Below, piece by piece: positions 16,373-24,369 of a DNA stretch of 64,000 bases. The notes under the pieces were generated by a model, which saw only the letters and a list, made by a program, of their open reading frames with translations, was not told the origin of the DNA and ran no database searches. A program made the translations under genes and the position numbers. The DNA comes from Armatimonadota bacterium (lineage in GTDB: Bacteria; Armatimonadota; Fimbriimonadia; Fimbriimonadales; Fimbriimonadaceae), in NCBI GenBank assembly GCA_018268355.1, contig JAFDWR010000001.1, positions 415,797-479,796 of the forward strand. Direction: 5' to 3'. Numbering within the stretch: the stretch's first letter is position 1; each line of letters starts with the position of its first letter.

Positions 16373-16962
16373 TCGTCATCCTCGACTACGGCTGTGGGAA
16401 CCTGCGCTCGGTCTCGAACGCGCTGAAGCGGCTGGGGGCGAACGCGGAGATTCAAGAGGACCTCGACCGCGCGACCAAGCTGATCATTCCCGGGGTGGGT
16501 GCGTTTGGTGCGGCGATGCGACGCCTCGATAACCTCGCCCCCGCGATCAAGTCGTACGTGAACCATGGCGGCGCGGTATTCGGCATCTGCCTCGGCATGC
16601 AACTCTTCTTTGACTCGAGCGAGGAGTCGCCCGGCGTCTCGGGTCTCGGCCTCATGCGCGGTCAGGTGAAGCGATTTCCTAGTGAGATGGGCCTGAAGGT
16701 TCCTCACATCGGCTGGACCCAGGTGGACCCGGTGCAAGGCCAAGGGCCTCTGAAGGGCTTTGAGGACTTTGAGTCGTTCTACTTTGTGCACAGCTACTAT
16801 GTGCAGCCCTCCGACCCCAGTGTGGTCGCCGCGACCGCGACCTATGGCCTCGACTTCTGCGCGGCAGTCCGAAAGGAAAACATCTGGGGAACCCAGTTCC
16901 ACCCTGAAAAGAGCGGCGAAACCGGCATGAGAGTTCTGGAGAACTTCGTCCGTTGGAGTTAA
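16369..16962 (+). CDS. hisH: imidazole glycerol phosphate synthase glutaminase subunit
   Basis: The 197-residue class I glutamine amidotransferase that supplies ammonia to HisF. The N-terminus is VILDYGCGNLRS. The nucleophile lies in GICLGMQ (about residue 81), and the His/Glu pair lies in QFHPEKSGETG near residue 178. The start is TTG overlapping the hisB stop; codons before it run into hisB. The stop overlaps hisA by 10 bases. HisF is not in the window. Confidence 0.96.
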   Translation: MIVILDYGCGNLRSVSNALKRLGANAEIQEDLDRATKLIIPGVGAFGAAMRRLDNLAPAIKSYVNHGGAVFGICLGMQLFFDSSEESPGVSGLGLMRGQVKRFPSEMGLKVPHIGWTQVDPVQGQGPLKGFEDFESFYFVHSYYVQPSDPSVVAATATYGLDFCAAVRKENIWGTQFHPEKSGETGMRVLENFVRWS

Positions 16963-17666
16963 TCCCGGCGATTGATCTGCTGGATGGCGGAGTCGTCCGC
17001 CTTGTCCAAGGCGACTACGGTCAGCGAACGCAGTATCCGATGGACCCGGTCGAGCTGGTCTCCACGTGGGTCGCGGAAGGAGCGGAGTGGGTCCACATTG
17101 TCGACCTCAATGCGGCCAAAAGCGGTGGCACCGAGAACCGCCCGATCCTGGAGCGCATCCTGAGCGAAACAAAAGCCAAGCTCGAATTCGGCGGTGGGGT
17201 GCGTTCGATGGCCCGGATCCAAGAACTCCTCGATCTTGGCGTGGCTCGGGTGGTCCTCGGAACCGCCCTGATTGAGAACCAGGAGCTCCGCGAAGCGGCG
17301 TTCGCAAAGTTTGGCGACCAAGTGGCGGCTGGCCTCGACGCGAGGGACGGGATGCTGGGCACCCACGGCTGGACAAAGTCATCCGGTCTTGATGCGGTGG
17401 AGTTTGCGGTCGAGCTCGAACAGCTTGGCGCAAAGGCTTTTGTGGTCACCGATATCGCCACCGACGGCACGCTGAAAGGTCCCGGCCTTGGGCTGCTCAA
17501 AAAGGTGAGGGAAGCGGTGCAGGGTTACGTGGTGGCAAGCGGTGGGGTTTCCAGCGTGCAAGACCTCATCGGCCTCAAGGCGATTGGTGTTGATGCGGCG
17601 ATCATGGGCCGCGCGGTTCTCGATGGTCGGTTCACCGTTCGGGAAGCGAAAGAAGCGATCCGTTAA
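16953..17666 (+). CDS. hisA: phosphoribosylformimino-5-aminoimidazole carboxamide ribotide isomerase
   Basis: 237 residues forming a TIM barrel that catalyses the Amadori rearrangement of ProFAR. The first catalytic Asp is in PAIDLLDGGVVRLVQGDY, the second in VVTDIATDGTLKGPG. Phosphate-binding loops FGGGVRS and ASGGVSS are both present. The start is TTG (reading TTG-GAG-TTA), overlapping hisH by 10 bases, so hisB, hisH and hisA are translated as one unit. Confidence 0.96.
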   Translation: MELIPAIDLLDGGVVRLVQGDYGQRTQYPMDPVELVSTWVAEGAEWVHIVDLNAAKSGGTENRPILERILSETKAKLEFGGGVRSMARIQELLDLGVARVVLGTALIENQELREAAFAKFGDQVAAGLDARDGMLGTHGWTKSSGLDAVEFAVELEQLGAKAFVVTDIATDGTLKGPGLGLLKKVREAVQGYVVASGGVSSVQDLIGLKAIGVDAAIMGRAVLDGRFTVREAKEAIR

Positions 17667-17734
17667 CGTTAAACCAACGCGAAGAATCCTCAAGAAATAT
17701 TTGCAAATGCAATAACTTGCCCGGCAATTGTGCG

Positions 17735-17740
17735 TATGAT
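17735..17740 (+). promoter_or_regulatory. -10 element, leaderless start
   Basis: TATGAT lies exactly 6 bases before the ATG at 17747. It is the clearest example of the leaderless promoter layout in this window. Confidence 0.6.
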
Positions 17741-17746
17741 CAGGTG

Positions 17747-18379
17747 ATGGCATCCACCGTACGCGCTTCACTGCTTCTTCTCTCGGCTTCCGCCGTTCTC
17801 GTCGGCTTCCGCGGCGTTCTCGCCCCGATCACCTTCGACATGAAGGACCCGAAGGGTGTCAGCGGCCTAACGATCAAGGTGGAATCCATGCTCGAGCCGG
17901 TCCGAGGTCATGCCACCGGCATCTCGGGCAACATCGTTTTTGATCCCGAGCACCCGGAAAAGTCGAGCGGAAAGATCGTCGTTGATGCCAAAACCACCAT
18001 GCTTGGTAGCGAGGGTCTCACCCAGGCGATGCACCAGAGCTGGTGCATGGATGTCGACAAGTACCCGACGATCGAGTTTGCGGTGAAGAAGATCGATCGC
18101 GTGAAGAAGACCGGTGCCGACACCTGGACCGCGCAGGTCACCGGTGACTTCACCTTCCACGGTGTGACGAAGACGATCACCGTCAACGCCTCCGCGACCC
18201 ACCTGCCGAACAGCATCAAGAAGCGCGGCGGAATGCCCAAGGACGGCGACCTCCTGATCGTTCGCAGTGCCTTCAGCATCAAGCGAAGCGATTACAAGGT
18301 TGCTCCCGATCTCAGCACCACGATGATTGGTGATACGATTGAGCTTGATCTCGCCACCGTTGGAGTTGCACCAAAATGA
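17747..18379 (+). CDS. YceI-family periplasmic protein
   Basis: 210 residues with a signal peptide (about 1-22). The YceI lipocalin-like fold is recognisable from VRGHATGISGNIVFDPEHPEKSSG, then the QSWCMDVDKYPTIEF segment and the VTGDFTFHGVTKTITV strand pair. Members bind isoprenoid-like lipids in the periplasm. The ATG at 17747 is chosen because a TATGAT -10 sits 6 bases upstream; an ATG-like start 30 bases earlier would be upstream of the predicted transcript. The stop overlaps the next gene by ATGA. Confidence 0.88.
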   Translation: MASTVRASLLLLSASAVLVGFRGVLAPITFDMKDPKGVSGLTIKVESMLEPVRGHATGISGNIVFDPEHPEKSSGKIVVDAKTTMLGSEGLTQAMHQSWCMDVDKYPTIEFAVKKIDRVKKTGADTWTAQVTGDFTFHGVTKTITVNASATHLPNSIKKRGGMPKDGDLLIVRSAFSIKRSDYKVAPDLSTTMIGDTIELDLATVGVAPK

Positions 18380-18903
18380 CCTTTCTCGCTGCTGCCTTAT
18401 TGCTCATGGGACCCAAAGCGGGTCTCAACGTCGGTGAAGCCGTCGCGGCTTTCGAGCCGAGCTGGGTGACCGGCCCCTACGCCGATACCAACCAGTGTCC
18501 GGTCTGCGAATATGGCCTCAAACCGATGGTCATCATGTGGGGTCAAACCGACACCATGGAGAAGGCAGAGCCGTTCATCAGCGCGGTGAACCAGTCGGTC
18601 GGCAAGCTGCCCGCCGATACCACCCATGCGATCTTTGTGGATGTCAACCGAACGGGCACCGACGACGACTCGCTGCGCAAGCTCAAGATCCTCGGCGACA
18701 AGTGGGATGCGGCCAACGTGTACTTGATGTCGCGACCGAAGCGGCTTCGCCAAGTGCTGAAGGATTACAAGCTAGAGCCGCTTGGCGAATGGAAGCTCAT
18801 GATCTATGCGGTCAAGGGCCGCAAGGTCACCGCACGGTGGATCGATCCGAAGCCGGAAGAGATCCCCGCGATCCAAAGCGAAATCCTGAAGAACGGCCGC
18901 TAA
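18376..18903 (+). CDS. thioredoxin-like secreted protein with CPVC motif
   Basis: 175 residues starting with a hydrophobic stretch (MTFLAAALLLMG) that may be a short signal peptide. A CPVC motif at about residues 41-44, in a thioredoxin-like context (TNQCPVCEYGLKPMVIMW), suggests a redox or metal-binding role. The spacing to downstream strands fits a thioredoxin fold, but the cis-Pro loop is not clear. It is translationally coupled to the YceI gene, so the two probably act together in the periplasm. The last 4 bases overlap the convergent glycosyltransferase. Confidence 0.7.
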   Translation: MTFLAAALLLMGPKAGLNVGEAVAAFEPSWVTGPYADTNQCPVCEYGLKPMVIMWGQTDTMEKAEPFISAVNQSVGKLPADTTHAIFVDVNRTGTDDDSLRKLKILGDKWDAANVYLMSRPKRLRQVLKDYKLEPLGEWKLMIYAVKGRKVTARWIDPKPEEIPAIQSEILKNGR

Positions 18904-19991
18904 GACGGCCTAACCTGAGAAAAGTCGTTCGTATACCTGGGGTGACTCAGGTCTGAGAACGACTCTTTCTTTGCCAGCCGGCGGAGGAAGCCGTCCAGCT
19001 GATTCCCGACCGCATCGAGCGAGAACTCATAACCCGCGAGCTGGCGGACTTCTTTTGCCTCGCCGCTCTGATAAACCGCCATCGCGCGTTCGATGTCGTG
19101 CTCCAATTGGGCAGGGTCGTGGGCACGCTTGGGCCCCGCGTGGTCGCCAAAATTGCGTGAGACCATCCAGCCGTAGTCGCGCTCGGTCACCGCGCCCAGA
19201 CAGCCGCTGAAGCCCATGCCGACTACCGCTGCGCCGGCTTCAATGCTCTCGACCGCGACATAGCCAGCGCCCGCAGTGAGCGTCGCACGGTCGAAGTACT
19301 GCTGGGTCTCGTTCGTCGCACCGACGAAGTGGACGCTCGGAAACTCGCGCGTTAGCTCCTTGCGCATCGAACCGTCACCGACAACGACGATCTCGTCGGG
19401 CTTGAACTTCAGGGCGGCTTGGAGAAACTGGCGACACTGGGTGCCTTTGGTCTTACTGAGCCGGCTGCAATAGAGAAAGCTCGATCCCTTTTTCTGAGGT
19501 GGCTCGGCTCGCCAGGGCGTGATGATCCGGGAGAGGCAGAGCTTGGACTCCTTCAGGCCGTGGTCTAGGTAGTGCTGGTAGATGAATTCGTTGAGGACGA
19601 CGATCGAATCAAGGTCGGGATAGAGCCTCCCCCACTCCTCGTGACGCTTTTCGGGCGCAGGGCCGTGCATCGTGTTGTAGACCGGCACCCCGAGCTTCTT
19701 GCACGCGAGGACCGTGGCACGGGCGACGGTGTAGGCGGTGATGCTGACGACGTCATAGCCACCCCGCTCAATGATTTTGGCGACCTTTCCCGCTTGGATG
19801 GGATGGAAGATTCGCCCGTTGATCCACTTCATCCCCGAGCCTTGCAAGCGGGGAAGAGCAGGCCCCCTCGGGGCAAGCATGTCGACCTCCCAGCCACGCG
19901 CCATCAGCGCCGAGGCGACATGGATCATGTACGTGACGCCGCCTCCGATCTCGGAGTCGCGATTCACGAACAGCATTCGGGGAGGGGCCAT
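18900..19991 (-). CDS. GT4-like glycosyltransferase
   Basis: 363 residues with a GT-B organisation. The N-terminal domain has FVNRDSEIGGGVTYMIHVASAL and a glycine-rich nucleotide loop. The C-terminal domain has FLYCSRLSKTKGTQCRQFLQAA, VVVGDGSMRKEL, and the late EAGAAVVGMGFSG block that stands in for the EX7E motif. The start is placed at the second Met (19991) because the upstream ATG lies directly within or next to a GATAAT -10 sequence. Acceptor and sugar unknown. Confidence 0.83.
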   Translation of the reverse strand: MAPPRMLFVNRDSEIGGGVTYMIHVASALMARGWEVDMLAPRGPALPRLQGSGMKWINGRIFHPIQAGKVAKIIERGGYDVVSITAYTVARATVLACKKLGVPVYNTMHGPAPEKRHEEWGRLYPDLDSIVVLNEFIYQHYLDHGLKESKLCLSRIITPWRAEPPQKKGSSFLYCSRLSKTKGTQCRQFLQAALKFKPDEIVVVGDGSMRKELTREFPSVHFVGATNETQQYFDRATLTAGAGYVAVESIEAGAAVVGMGFSGCLGAVTERDYGWMVSRNFGDHAGPKRAHDPAQLEHDIERAMAVYQSGEAKEVRQLAGYEFSLDAVGNQLDGFLRRLAKKESFSDLSHPRYTNDFSQVRPS

Positions 19992-20019
19992 GTCTGACCC
20001 CATTATCCCGAATCTGTAG

Positions 20020-21618
20020 CTACTGCAAGAGCAGAACCTGGGTGCGATCGATTCCGATCGTGAAGTTTGGCTGCGTGGAGTTCGTCCGCATGATGCGAAC
20101 CCGCAGGTCGAGCCGGTTGCCCGACTGGAGGTAGCCCGTCAGTGTTCGCGGGAGCGAGAACGAGAGGCCGTTCTCCCCCACCGACGCGGTCGAGACCGCG
20201 CCGAGATAGACGTACGTTCCAACCGTGTTCTTGGCCCAGATCTGCATCAGGCCGGGCGAGACTGCTCCCATGTTGAACACCACACGCGACGTCGTGAGGT
20301 TCACGGTCGAGCCAGAAATCGCGAAGGAGACATCGAAAACGACGGCATGCCCGAGCACGGTCTTAATTGAGCCGGCAACATAAGCACTTTGGTCGAGGTT
20401 CTGCATCGCGGCGAGGTTGGAGCCTTGGGCGACATTGCCAACTGGCAGGGCCACCGCCGAAACCGGACAGACCGTCTCCGTCGGCGCGGGCAGCGCATTC
20501 ACTGCAGCAAGGGCGTTGATACGTCCCGGACACCAGGTTCCCGGCACGGCGTCAAGGTTGTTGAGGACCGCCGCGCGAACCGCAGCCGCAGAGGCGGCCG
20601 GATTCTGGGACCATACGAGGCCGAAGAGACCACTCACCATCGGGCACGACATCGACGTGCCGCTCAGGTACTGATAGCCGTTCCCTGGAACGGTGCTGTA
20701 GATGTTTGCGCCTGGTGCCGCGCAGGTGATCCAGTTTCCGTAGTTGCTGAAGCTCGATTTTGAATCGTTCGGATTCGAGCTCGCCACCGCAACAACACCC
20801 ACGAGGGCCGCCGGATAGAACCGATTCTGAACATTGTCGTTCCCAGCCGCCGCGACGAGGATGCAGCCCTTGTTGACCGCGTAATCCACCGCGCTTTGCT
20901 CGGTGCTTGTTGCGGTTGAGCCGCCGTAGCTCATCGAGATCACCTTCGCGCCGTTGTCCGCCGCGTAACGGATGGCGGCGGCAGACGTTGCGCTCGTCGC
21001 ATTCGGGAAGATCTTGAGCGGCATGATCTTGATGCGATTGCCGATCGAGGCCACGCCCGTCCCGTTGTTGGTCTGCGCACCAACGATGCCCGCCGTGTGA
21101 GTTCCGTGGTCGTCGCCGACGCCAGGCATGACGTTGCTGTCGTTGTCGCTGATGTCGTAACCGGGCACCACCTTGTTCACGAGGTCTGGATGGGTGATGT
21201 CGGTGCCGTCGTCAATGACGGCGACGATGATCGAAGGGCTGCCTTGCTGGATGTCCCACGCAGCGGGAGCTTGAATCTTCGTGAGGCCCCACTGGAGGTT
21301 GAAGTTCGTATCGTTGGGCGTGAAGAACTTGTACCGGCGGACGACGGGCTCAACAAAGGCCACTTCGGCGCGCTGGCGCGCACTCGCCATCGAGGCGTCG
21401 GTCGTCGAACGGTCCGTGATTTCGACTTCGTAGGTGACTCCCGGCACAATCTCGCGCACGAACTTCGCGCGGAGGCCTTGCCGCTGGGCGGCCGTCGTGC
21501 CCGGCTTAAACTGGACGACGTATCGACCTTCAATCCGGTCTTGGGCAAAGGCGACCGCTGAAAATGCGGCCAGGCTAACGCCGACGAGGATGCTCTTCAA
21601 TCGAATCACGTTTTTCAT
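20020..21618 (-). CDS. secreted subtilisin-family (S8) serine protease
   Basis: 532 residues: signal peptide (1-26, ending SAVAFAQ), an inhibitor-I9-like propeptide (about 30-95), the S8 catalytic domain (about 110-375) and a beta-rich C-terminal domain of about 150 residues. The triad is Asp136 in VIDDGTD, His171 in DDHGTHTAG and Ser322 in LSGTSMSCP; the oxyanion Asn is in AAAGNDN. An in-frame TTG at 21630 overlaps the upstream stop (TTGA) and is an alternative start, adding MIPK. Likely extracellular protein degradation. Confidence 0.93.
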   Translation of the reverse strand: MKNVIRLKSILVGVSLAAFSAVAFAQDRIEGRYVVQFKPGTTAAQRQGLRAKFVREIVPGVTYEVEITDRSTTDASMASARQRAEVAFVEPVVRRYKFFTPNDTNFNLQWGLTKIQAPAAWDIQQGSPSIIVAVIDDGTDITHPDLVNKVVPGYDISDNDSNVMPGVGDDHGTHTAGIVGAQTNNGTGVASIGNRIKIMPLKIFPNATSATSAAAIRYAADNGAKVISMSYGGSTATSTEQSAVDYAVNKGCILVAAAGNDNVQNRFYPAALVGVVAVASSNPNDSKSSFSNYGNWITCAAPGANIYSTVPGNGYQYLSGTSMSCPMVSGLFGLVWSQNPAASAAAVRAAVLNNLDAVPGTWCPGRINALAAVNALPAPTETVCPVSAVALPVGNVAQGSNLAAMQNLDQSAYVAGSIKTVLGHAVVFDVSFAISGSTVNLTTSRVVFNMGAVSPGLMQIWAKNTVGTYVYLGAVSTASVGENGLSFSLPRTLTGYLQSGNRLDLRVRIMRTNSTQPNFTIGIDRTQVLLLQ

Positions 21619-21626
21619 CTTCGGTA

Positions 21627-22511
21627 TCAATCCGGGTTGGGCACATAGCTTCCGCCACGTGCAGCCTTCAAATAGTTCAACGCGTGGACCTGGCCCGTCA
21701 TTTCTAGTTCTTCTTTGTAGACGGGGTCATGCCAGCCTTCGATATCGATCGCGCCGACAAAATTGTTCAATCTTAAGATCGTGATGATGTCGGACCAGTT
21801 GGTGTCGCCGAATCCGGGCGTACGGTGGAAGACCGCGGTCTGGTCGCTTCGAGTGCCATAGCGACGGATCAGATCATGGTTCACCGTTGCATCCTTTCCA
21901 TGCACGTGATAAACCCGACCCGCGTATTGGCGCAGGTTCGCGATTGGATCGACAAAGCTCACCATCTGGTGACACGGCTCCCACTCCAGGCCGATGCAGT
22001 CCATTCCGATCGCGTCGAACATCATGTCCCAGGCGCGCGGTGAGTGGGCGATGTTCCACTTCGGCGCGCTCCACGTTCCGCCCATATCGCAGTTTTCAAA
22101 CGCGATCCGGACGCCGTGGTCGGCGGCGAGCTGGGCAAGCGGCTTCCAAACCGCCACAAAGTCGTCGATTTGGTCACCCACGCTCTTGGTTTCAATTGCG
22201 CCCGCAAAGCCGCAGACGACGTTACAGCCAAAGTCGCGGGCATGACGGATGAAGTCGCCAAACTCCTTGCGGGTGGTCTCATCGGTCATCGGGTTGCCAT
22301 ACATGCCGATGGAGCTGATGACAGCCTGGTCGCCCAGGCAATCAAGGATCGGCTTCGCCGCTTCTTTGAGGTCGAGGCCGTGGGTGGTGGCCCATGCCGT
22401 GAGTTCAAAGCTCTCGAAGCCGTGAGGCAGAATTTGCTTCAGGTAGTTTGCGCCGCGATCGAGGGGAGCCAGCGTGCCTATGCGGATGTCTTGGTGACCA
22501 GTTCGGGACAT
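21627..22511 (-). CDS. sugar phosphate isomerase/epimerase-like TIM-barrel protein
   Basis: 294 residues of the xylose-isomerase-like / AP-endonuclease-2 superfamily. Metal-site features are FENCDMGG, GLEWEPCHQMVSF, YHVHGKDATV and AIDIEGWHDP. Such proteins isomerise or epimerise sugars; the substrate cannot be deduced. It is divergent from DUF1287, with overlapping -10 elements, and lies directly upstream of the subtilase gene in the same orientation. Confidence 0.85.
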   Translation of the reverse strand: MSRTGHQDIRIGTLAPLDRGANYLKQILPHGFESFELTAWATTHGLDLKEAAKPILDCLGDQAVISSIGMYGNPMTDETTRKEFGDFIRHARDFGCNVVCGFAGAIETKSVGDQIDDFVAVWKPLAQLAADHGVRIAFENCDMGGTWSAPKWNIAHSPRAWDMMFDAIGMDCIGLEWEPCHQMVSFVDPIANLRQYAGRVYHVHGKDATVNHDLIRRYGTRSDQTAVFHRTPGFGDTNWSDIITILRLNNFVGAIDIEGWHDPVYKEELEMTGQVHALNYLKAARGGSYVPNPD

Positions 22512-22520
22512 GACTTCCGG

Positions 22521-22530
22521 AGGATAGACT
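22521..22530. promoter_or_regulatory. overlapping divergent -10 elements
   Basis: The ten bases AGGATAGACT read as TAGACT on the + strand (7 bases before ATG 22538) and as TATCCT on the - strand (9 bases before ATG 22511). The two hexamers share two bases, and the whole divergent intergenic region is 26 bases. Confidence 0.5.
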
Positions 22531-22537
22531 AGAACTC

Positions 22538-23086
22538 ATGCTGAGTCAAGCGGCCACCCTCGTAATCCTGGTCCTCCAGAGCTCTCCGGCGGAGAAGATC
22601 GTTGCGGGTGCCAAGGCCCAGCTCTCTGCGCCCGCCTTCTACACCCAGCGTTACTATTCAATCCCCTATCCGAACGGCGACGTGCCGAAGAACCGCGGCG
22701 CCTGCACCGACGTGGTCATTCGCGCCCTTCGGGCAGCGGGGAAAGACCTGCAGAAGCTGATTCACGAGGACATGAAGCGCGGAATCCGCTACCCAAGGCA
22801 GGGAAGTCGACCCGATCCGAACATCGACCATCGGCGAGTGCCAAACCAGGCGTTCTTCTTCAAGCGCTTTGGAAAAACGCTGCCTTGTGGGCTCGATTCG
22901 CCGACCTGGAAGCCGGGCGACTTTGTCTATTGGAAGCTCGGCGGCAAGGTCGACCACATCGGAGTGCTCGTGGACCACGTTGGACCAAGCGGCCATTACA
23001 TGGTCGTTCACAACCTCAGCAAAACGATGATGGAAGACGTCCTCGGGGAGTGGGACATCGTCGGGCACTTCCGTTATCCGAAGTAG
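22538..23086 (+). CDS. DUF1287-family secreted protein
   Basis: 182 residues. A short hydrophobic N-terminus (1-17) is followed by the DUF1287 pattern: YTQRYYSIPYPNGDVP, then RGACTDVVIRALRAAG with the conserved Cys, then NIDHRRVPN, and later WKPGDFVYWKLGG...HIGVLVD. The order Cys, then DFVYW, then HIG resembles NlpC/P60-like cysteine peptidases, so a cell-wall role is plausible but not established. It is a leaderless candidate. Confidence 0.85.
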   Translation: MLSQAATLVILVLQSSPAEKIVAGAKAQLSAPAFYTQRYYSIPYPNGDVPKNRGACTDVVIRALRAAGKDLQKLIHEDMKRGIRYPRQGSRPDPNIDHRRVPNQAFFFKRFGKTLPCGLDSPTWKPGDFVYWKLGGKVDHIGVLVDHVGPSGHYMVVHNLSKTMMEDVLGEWDIVGHFRYPK

Positions 23087-23102
23087 GTCGCCAAAAAAAT
23101 AG

Positions 23103-23139
23103 TCAAGCCCCGCAAGGCACAGGACCCTGCGGGGCTTGA
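23103..23139. terminator. bidirectional intrinsic terminator
   Basis: A perfect 12-bp stem (23103-23114 with 23128-23139), flanked by an A-run on the left (T-run for the - strand). It separates the convergent DUF1287 and PEP-CTERM protease genes. Confidence 0.85.
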
Positions 23140-23156
23140 TGGTTTTGAAGGTCGAG

Positions 23157-24191
23157 TTAGCTTCGGTTCTTTCGGCGTCGCATGACGGCGAGGGCACCGA
23201 GTCCGAAGGCAACCATGGTTGCGGGTTCGGGCACCGGAGCGAGGTTGTAGCCGATCACGTCGAACATCTTGATGTCGTTCGCGGAGATCGCGAGCGTCTC
23301 GCCATTCGAAGCGGTGGGATCCATGATGCCGAGGCCGAGGCTATCCTTCCAGTGGCTGGCCTGGTTGCCATCGCCATCTGCAACGCCGGTCGAGAAGGTG
23401 ACCGATTGTCCGGTGACGCCCTTGTCCAGCGAGAAGTACTTCGCCGGGGTGCCAGCAGTGAGGTCCGGATTGGTGCCGCTGGTCGACGAGAATCGATATA
23501 GATCCATCGGGCGAACCCAGGCCGATGCGTTGTCCGCACCGTTTCCGCCGCCGTCCACGGCGTCCACGCCGCTGACGAAGCCGAGAGCGTGGCCGATTTC
23601 GTGGGTTGCGATACCGACGAAGTCGATCTGGTTGGATGCAACCGAGCCGGGAGTGTAGCTATAACCACCTGAAGGGAGCGTCGAGGTGTTCGTCGTAAAG
23701 GTGATGCTGCCGTCCGAAGCGGTGTCCGTCGCGCCGAGGATTCCGATTGCCTTGGCGTTTGCGCGGGTAATCGCCATGTTGGTCAGGGTCGCCGTATAGG
23801 GGGTCACCGAGTTGTTACCGTTGGGGTTGTTCGACCATCGGTTGGTTCGGACGGTGAGGCTCGGACCCGCCTGAAGATTCGACGTTGCCGTCGTGTCATT
23901 GGCGCTCGTCGCATCCGCGATGAGGGCGCTTCGGAAGCTCGAATAGCTGACACCCACGCTCGGGCTGCCCGTGCTGCCGAGTATGCCCGACCCGAGGCTC
24001 GCGGTACCCACGGTCAGGTTGATCGTGATGTTGTCGTTAAAGATGTTCGACCATCGAGCGGCGGCTTGCTGGAAGGCAGTTTGCTGCTGCGCGGAGGTTC
24101 CGGCTAGGTACGAGAGGTTAAACGTAATCGCGGCAGGAGCCGAAACTGAGACAACGAGAGCGAGAGCCAAGAGGCCAATTCGAGACTTCAA
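23157..24191 (-). CDS. secreted metzincin-like metalloprotease with PEP-CTERM anchor
   Basis: 344 residues starting at TTG 24191, chosen because GGAGGA lies 6 bases upstream; no ATG fits. The signal peptide ends near SAPA. The zinc motif HEIGHALGFVSGVD (about residue 215) has the HExxHxxGxxxGxD form, so Asp would be the third ligand. The C-terminus is PVPEPATMVAFGLGALAVMRRRKNR: PEP motif, membrane helix and Arg-rich tail, that is, a PEP-CTERM sorting signal cut by an exosortase. No exosortase gene is in the window. It resembles the NF038122-type family of PEP-CTERM metalloproteases. Confidence 0.87.
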   Translation of the reverse strand: MKSRIGLLALALVVSVSAPAAITFNLSYLAGTSAQQQTAFQQAAARWSNIFNDNITINLTVGTASLGSGILGSTGSPSVGVSYSSFRSALIADATSANDTTATSNLQAGPSLTVRTNRWSNNPNGNNSVTPYTATLTNMAITRANAKAIGILGATDTASDGSITFTTNTSTLPSGGYSYTPGSVASNQIDFVGIATHEIGHALGFVSGVDAVDGGGNGADNASAWVRPMDLYRFSSTSGTNPDLTAGTPAKYFSLDKGVTGQSVTFSTGVADGDGNQASHWKDSLGLGIMDPTASNGETLAISANDIKMFDVIGYNLAPVPEPATMVAFGLGALAVMRRRKNRS

Positions 24192-24357
24192 AACATATCC
24201 TCCAACACAAACGAGCGAACGGGTCCAACTCTTGGGCCCAATCTGCAACATTATAGCGACGGTTCCGGGGGATCGTTGCGTTCGCACGGAATCCCATCGA
24301 ACAACCCGTGGATTTGCGGGGCGAGTTCAGGAACAACTGACACGTCGGACGCTCAAG

Positions 24358-24363
24358 TAAACT
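24358..24363 (+). promoter_or_regulatory. -10 element, leaderless start
   Basis: TAAACT ends 6 bases before the ATG at 24370. The rest of the 178-base region back to 24191 contains no gene and must also hold the promoter of the divergent PEP-CTERM gene. Confidence 0.45.
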
Positions 24364-24369
24364 CATCCC

